A stretch of 64,000 bases of DNA from Prevotella sp. (GTDB lineage: Bacteria > Bacteroidota > Bacteroidia > Bacteroidales > Bacteroidaceae). The stretch's first letter is position 1. Each line of letters begins with the position of its first letter. Shown here piece by piece: positions 60,141-64,000 of this stretch. The translations under genes were made by a program, and so were the position numbers. The stretch covers positions 1 through 64,000 of the forward strand of contig JAEEVW010000017.1 in NCBI GenBank assembly GCA_016291085.1, in the 5' to 3' direction. Below the pieces are notes generated by a model, which saw only the letters and a program-made list of their open reading frames with translations, ran no database searches and was not told the origin of the DNA.

Positions 60141-61340
60141 TCATTGTGCCTTGACTTCCACCGTAGCACGACGATTATAGGTCGTTGGTGACAAGGTGTC
60201 GACACCGCCTGCAGCAATGGTCTCAATCTGTTCGCGCGGGAAGCCCATCTTCACAATCTCGTTGGCTACCGCCTCAGCACGCTGTTCGGAGAGCTGGCGA
60301 TTGCGCTCAGCACTGCCCGTCACACTGTCGGCATAACCCGTGACAACGAGTTTGGCACCCTGCTGCTTGGCCACAGCGACCAGTTCAGCCACATTCTGCA
60401 AATCGCGCTGTGTGGCAATGACTGCCTCGTTGAGGTTGAAGAACACAGAGGCAGGAGCAGAGACGAGTTGGGTAACCGTTACTGCCTCCTGAGGAGCCGG
60501 AGCGGGCTGCTGCGCGTTCTCGAGTTCTTGGTTCAGACGGTCGTTCTCAGCCATGAGGTCTGCCAGCTGGGCATTGAGGGCATCAATCTCGCTTTGTGCC
60601 AAAGCCTGTGCAGCGTCAAGATCGGCCGAAGACTTCCAAGAAGAGTTACCCAGCCGATAGGTAAGACCCACTTCAACATTGATGATGCGGTCGCGTCCCT
60701 TCAAGCTGAGTTTGGTATCGCCGCCTCCGCTGAACCCGTCGAACGCGGCATCATAGGAACCATAGTTTATGTCGAGGTTGACAGCAAACTTCGGGGTCAG
60801 ACGGAACGTATTCAGCACACCCAGTGAATAGCCCAACACGGAAGTATGGTACGATATGCCGTGCCCCACTCCACCGCCTATGTAGGGAATGAAGTTCCAC
60901 GTGCGCTGTTCGTTATAACCCATCAGCATGTTGCTGAGGTTGAAAAGCACCTGTTCGTTGAGTGTCCAATACTTGCTGGCATTGAGTGACTTGTCCTCAG
61001 AAACGATGGTGCGTCCCCACATGCCGTTGAACTTGGTGCGAAGGCCCAGTCCCGGTGTGAACCACTTACCCACAGCCAGCGAAAAGCCCAGGTTGGTGCG
61101 ATAGTCCTTGAACAACTTACTGATCTTGACAGACTGCTGTTCCTGACTACTCCAGAACGACGAACCTACCACGTTGGCCTGAACGAACCAATTGGCCCAG
61201 AACGAATTCGTTGCCACACTATGTTTTGCACCTGTCACCTCGCCCTGCGCCACTGCTGTTAAAGGTAAAAGGGTAAAAAGGTAAAAAGGTAAAACCTTTC
61301 TTACCAAACCTGTTACCATGTTTTTGTTTTCTTTTCTCAT
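60141..61340 (-). CDS. OmpA family outer-membrane protein with repeat-encoded signal peptide
   Basis: 399 aa from MRKENKNMVTGLVRK (a later Met at 61319 is possible). An N-terminal barrel of ~200 residues (LGFSLAVGKWFTPGLGLRTKFNGMWG ...) leads to a coiled coil (ALAQSEIDALNAQLADLMAENDRLNQELEN). The OmpA peptidoglycan-binding domain follows, with VVTGYADSVTGSAERNRQLSEQRAEAV and YNRRATVEV. The signal-peptide core VLPFYLFTLLPL is encoded by one arm of a GGTAAAAAGG repeat element, nearly the same as in the NigD-like lipoprotein. No own -7 box is seen; it follows mutL on the same strand. Confidence 0.9.
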   Translation of the reverse strand: MRKENKNMVTGLVRKVLPFYLFTLLPLTAVAQGEVTGAKHSVATNSFWANWFVQANVVGSSFWSSQEQQSVKISKLFKDYRTNLGFSLAVGKWFTPGLGLRTKFNGMWGRTIVSEDKSLNASKYWTLNEQVLFNLSNMLMGYNEQRTWNFIPYIGGGVGHGISYHTSVLGYSLGVLNTFRLTPKFAVNLDINYGSYDAAFDGFSGGGDTKLSLKGRDRIINVEVGLTYRLGNSSWKSSADLDAAQALAQSEIDALNAQLADLMAENDRLNQELENAQQPAPAPQEAVTVTQLVSAPASVFFNLNEAVIATQRDLQNVAELVAVAKQQGAKLVVTGYADSVTGSAERNRQLSEQRAEAVANEIVKMGFPREQIETIAAGGVDTLSPTTYNRRATVEVKAQ

Positions 61341-61372
61341 ATCATTTCCGTTTTTTACTTTATTACCTTTCC
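61259..61372 (-). repeat. GGTAAAAAGG inverted-arm element between mutL and the OmpA gene
   Basis: Arms at 61259-61297 (GGTAAAAAG units on the plus strand) and 61351-61372 (inverted, shorter and more worn) frame both possible start codons of the OmpA gene. One arm is read through as the signal-peptide core. The other begins right after the mutL stop (61373). Confidence 0.75.
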
Positions 61373-63259
61373 TCAAAACAGTTTCTCGATGTCGCGCTGA
61401 GGCAGGATGCCGAGAATGGCCTTACCATCAGGCGTGTAGTTGACATTGGAGCAGGCAAAGAGTTCGTTGACCAGATTTTCCATCTCGCTATTACTCAGCA
61501 CCTGTCCCTGAGGTATCGCCACATGACGCGCCATACTCAATGCCAGCGCCTTGTTAAGTTCGTCCATCGAGTCACCGGCGCTGCTCACAGCATCAGCCAC
61601 CATATCGTGTAGAAGCTGCACGTAGTTCAACCCGTCGAGACCTGTAGGAATGCCATTGACAGCAAAGCTACCTTGTCCCAGATCAGTCAGTTCAAAGCCG
61701 ATGGCTGACAGTCGTGGCAGAATCTGATCCAGAAGCGGTTGTTCAGAAGGGCTGAACTGTATCACCTCAGGAAACAGCACCTGCTGCGTTTCTGCCGAAC
61801 GGGCCTGCAACTGAGCCAGACATTGTTCGTAACGAATGCGGACATCAGCACGATATTGGTCGATAACCATCAGTCCCGACTTGACAGCAGTCATGATGTA
61901 GCAACCCTTATATTGGTAGTGGGCAGGCGATTTATCTGCCCAAGGGTCAGCGTGTGACGATGTGAATTCCGCCGTCAGGGTGTCACGGCTCGCAGGACTG
62001 GGTGTGTCGACAGCATCAGACAGGAAGCCGTCGTCGAAGAACGAAGGCGACGAGGCCGACTGGCTATGGGTTGGCTGAAGGCCCTCGTAGAGTTGTTCCC
62101 AACCATTCGATGCTTTCTTCTGAGAAGGCGAGAAGGGGTTGTAGGAAGGGTTGCCGGGAGTTTTGGGGAAACTCGGAGTACTCTGAGAACCTGGGGTATT
62201 CGGAGTATTCGGATTATAAACGGGGATATCAGGACGTCCCTCGGTGTCGAAATCGATTTGAGGAATCTCGCAGAACTGTCCGATGGCATCCTTGACAGCT
62301 GCCGTCAGAATCTGCCAGATGGCCTGTTCGTTCTCGAACTTAATCTCCGTCTTCGTAGGATGGATATTGACATCAATATCAGCAGGACTAACCTCAAAAT
62401 AAATCAGATAAGGCACATGCATGCCTGCAGGAATCAAGCGGTCGTAAGCCTGCTGGACAGCCTTGTGGAAGTAAGGGTGCTTCATGAAGCGTCCGTTGAC
62501 GAAAAAGTACTCTGCCACCCCTTTCTTCCGTGCTGCCTCGGGTTTGGCGACAAAACCCGTGATGCGACACATCGCCGTATCGACACTGACGGGCAAGAGG
62601 TCCTGTCCGTAGCGCCGTCCGTAGATGTCGCTAATGCGCTGACGCAGTGAGCCTGCCCGCAGGTTCATGAGTTCCTGTCCGTTGCTATGGAGTGTAAAGT
62701 TAATGTCTGGATAGACCAACACAATACGTTCGAAAGCCGTCAGAATGTTGTTCAGTTCAGTGGCATTGGTTTTGAGGAACTTACGACGCGCAGGAACATT
62801 GAAAAAAAGGTTGCTGACCAGAAAACTGCTGCCCACAGGACAGGAGCAAGGTTCCTGGCTCTCGACCCGCGAACCAGCCAGCATCAGACATGTTCCCACC
62901 TCGTCGGACTGCCGACGAGTCCGCAGTTCAACCTGTGACACAGCCACAATGGAGGGCAATGCCTCGCCTCGGAACCCCATTGTGTGAAGGGCGAAGAGGT
63001 CATCAGCCTTTCGAATCTTACTGGTGGCGTGACGCTCGAAAGCCAGACGGGCATCGGTTTCCGACATACCACAACCATCGTCGATAACCTGTATGGAGGT
63101 ACGTCCCGCATCAACCACCAGCACGTTGACGGTATGGGCTCCGGCGTCGACAGCATTCTCCACCAGTTCCTTGATGACTGAGGCGGGGCGCTGTATCACC
63201 TCGCCAGCAGCTATCTGGTTAGCCACACTGTCAGGAAGCAGTTGGATTACGTCTGTCAT
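61373..63259 (-). CDS. mutL: DNA mismatch repair protein MutL
   Basis: 628 aa. GHKL ATPase: LPDSVANQIAAGEVIQRPASVIKELVENAVDAGA, VIDDGCGMSE, ERHATSKIRKADDLFALHTMGFRGEAL. A variable linker (about 355-460) precedes the dimerisation domain. The metal-endonuclease motif DQHA(x2)E(x4)E is degenerate (IDQYRADVRIRYE), so nuclease activity is doubtful. The 3' stop of the upstream OstA-like gene overlaps its start (63256-63259). Confidence 0.95.
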   Translation of the reverse strand: MTDVIQLLPDSVANQIAAGEVIQRPASVIKELVENAVDAGAHTVNVLVVDAGRTSIQVIDDGCGMSETDARLAFERHATSKIRKADDLFALHTMGFRGEALPSIVAVSQVELRTRRQSDEVGTCLMLAGSRVESQEPCSCPVGSSFLVSNLFFNVPARRKFLKTNATELNNILTAFERIVLVYPDINFTLHSNGQELMNLRAGSLRQRISDIYGRRYGQDLLPVSVDTAMCRITGFVAKPEAARKKGVAEYFFVNGRFMKHPYFHKAVQQAYDRLIPAGMHVPYLIYFEVSPADIDVNIHPTKTEIKFENEQAIWQILTAAVKDAIGQFCEIPQIDFDTEGRPDIPVYNPNTPNTPGSQSTPSFPKTPGNPSYNPFSPSQKKASNGWEQLYEGLQPTHSQSASSPSFFDDGFLSDAVDTPSPASRDTLTAEFTSSHADPWADKSPAHYQYKGCYIMTAVKSGLMVIDQYRADVRIRYEQCLAQLQARSAETQQVLFPEVIQFSPSEQPLLDQILPRLSAIGFELTDLGQGSFAVNGIPTGLDGLNYVQLLHDMVADAVSSAGDSMDELNKALALSMARHVAIPQGQVLSNSEMENLVNELFACSNVNYTPDGKAILGILPQRDIEKLF

Positions 63260-64000
63260 TTCTTTACACTATTCTTGGGGGCCTCACGACGTTTCTCTTC
63301 TTTCAATTCCGTCCCTTCCTTCTTGGGGCGCCAATTGAAGATGTCGTTCTTATCAACAGGACGGATATAGTCGAACCACGCATATTGTGGAAGGAACTGC
63401 TTGCCAGGCGGTATCTGTGTCATGGGATAGAGCGTGCCTGTCGGCTTCTGCATCCAGATACGCTTCATCTTACGATTCTCCAGAAACATCTTCAGCAGAG
63501 GGGTCTCTGTGTAGTTCAGTCCTATGATCGTACTATCGGCATCGTCTATCGGATAATAGACAATGAGGACATTGTCGATGGCCTGCGACTCACGAATCTG
63601 TCCATGATCAAAGAACGCCTTCATCTCCTTCGACTGCACCTGGTTGAAATGCACAGAGTCAGACATCTGTTCGGCAGAAAAAGCCTGTCCGATGACATGT
63701 GCCCAATCAATGGTAGAGTCGTTCATATAGACCTTGATTTCCTCGCCAAAGAGTTGCTGGCCTTCGTTCCAGACGATAGGGTCGTGGTACATGGTCATAC
63801 AAGAGTCGAGCGAGCTGTAGACCAAAGAGTCGCACACAGCCTGCACATCCACGCGATACGCGCGAACCTTATTATATGCATGAATCTTGCGATAGACGGA
63901 GTCGGTCTTGTTGTTGAACGTAAAGATCTTGAAGGTGTCAGCGTGCATGTAGAGCGAATCCTTCTGGGAGAAATCAATAACCACCGCACGTTGCGTGGCC
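63256..64000 (-). CDS. OstA-like (LptA-type) protein, 5' end outside the window
   Basis: At least 248 codons visible; the frame stays open to the window edge (ATQRAVVIDFSQKDSLYMHADTF), so the true start lies beyond 64000. The mature region repeats LptA/OstA-like beta units (SLYMHADTFKIFTF, RAYRVDVQAVCDSLVYS, DPIVWNEGQQLFGEEIKVYM). It is the kind of OstA-like gene often found before mutL in Bacteroidales and is probably part of LPS export. The C-terminal tail is basic and ends KNSVKK. Overlaps the mutL start by 4 nt. Confidence 0.82.
   Translation of the reverse strand, partial: ATQRAVVIDFSQKDSLYMHADTFKIFTFNNKTDSVYRKIHAYNKVRAYRVDVQAVCDSLVYSSLDSCMTMYHDPIVWNEGQQLFGEEIKVYMNDSTIDWAHVIGQAFSAEQMSDSVHFNQVQSKEMKAFFDHGQIRESQAIDNVLIVYYPIDDADSTIIGLNYTETPLLKMFLENRKMKRIWMQKPTGTLYPMTQIPPGKQFLPQYAWFDYIRPVDKNDIFNWRPKKEGTELKEEKRREAPKNSVKK

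Noticed and set aside
1..64000. CRISPR array
   Set aside because: None of the repeats is a regular 24-40 bp direct repeat with unique spacers; the tandem tracts have 7-11 bp units and no spacers, and no cas gene is present.

Overview
The window looks like a chromosomal segment of a Bacteroidota, most likely a gut or rumen Prevotellaceae (Prevotella/Xylanibacter type). The evidence is: near-universal -7 boxes of the TAnnTTTG kind (mostly TAnCTTTGC) with no Shine-Dalgarno pattern; NigD-like, OstA-like and DUF6440 genes; a SusR-like one-component regulator; secreted esterases ending in type IX-like tails; and housekeeping genes (efp, rpmH, rluD, ddl, ruvB, coaD, ybeY, dusB, mutL) with Bacteroidales-type sequences.

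Layout. 0-11.4 kb is an AT-rich, defence-type accessory region. It holds a degenerate adenine-methylase-like protein with a specificity-like C-terminus, a 62-aa ORF followed by a structured noncoding stretch with a tRNA-like fold, a one-chain methylase with a nuclease-like N-terminus behind a ~410-nt leader, a DUF3800 protein, a WYL regulator, a protein of unknown function and an AbiE-type toxin-antitoxin pair. 11.4-26.3 kb is core: barrel protein, efp-GT2-radC operon, rpmH, PASTA protein, rluD, ddl, acyltransferase, NigD-like lipoprotein, sufE, two tandem histidine acid phosphatases (one lacking its catalytic residues) and a GH3 beta-glucosidase. 26.8-32.4 kb is a second AT-rich island: a UvrD-type helicase carrying an RNA-polymerase-alpha-CTD-like domain, a KAP-type NTPase, a broken BRO gene and DUF6440, with a 46-bp near-identical direct repeat upstream of both ends. 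32.4-51 kb holds a membrane protein, GH67 alpha-glucuronidase, MscS channel, papain-like lipoprotein, U32 peptidase, LOG protein, ybeY, coaD, ruvB, then a polysaccharide de-esterification locus (CE2, SusR-like regulator, CE12, CE8). 51-64 kb holds dusB with a DUF1593 protein, an outer-membrane barrel and a DNA-repair partner in one operon, a radical SAM protein, a hydrolase, tRNA-Val, an OmpA protein, mutL and the start-less end of an OstA-like gene.

The most unusual thing I see is a set of small repeat elements that sit inside genes and are translated. One family has AATTGAGAATT/AATTCTCAATT ends and CTCTGACC...GGTCAGAG hairpins. It interrupts a glycosyltransferase, an acyltransferase (twice) and a GH3 enzyme (twice), forms the C-terminus of a regulator and overlaps the coaD start. 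All same-sense coding copies use one reading frame. A second family, with GGTAAAAAGG-type inverted arms, encodes the hydrophobic core of two unrelated signal peptides. A third, short repeat lengthens a SufE loop.
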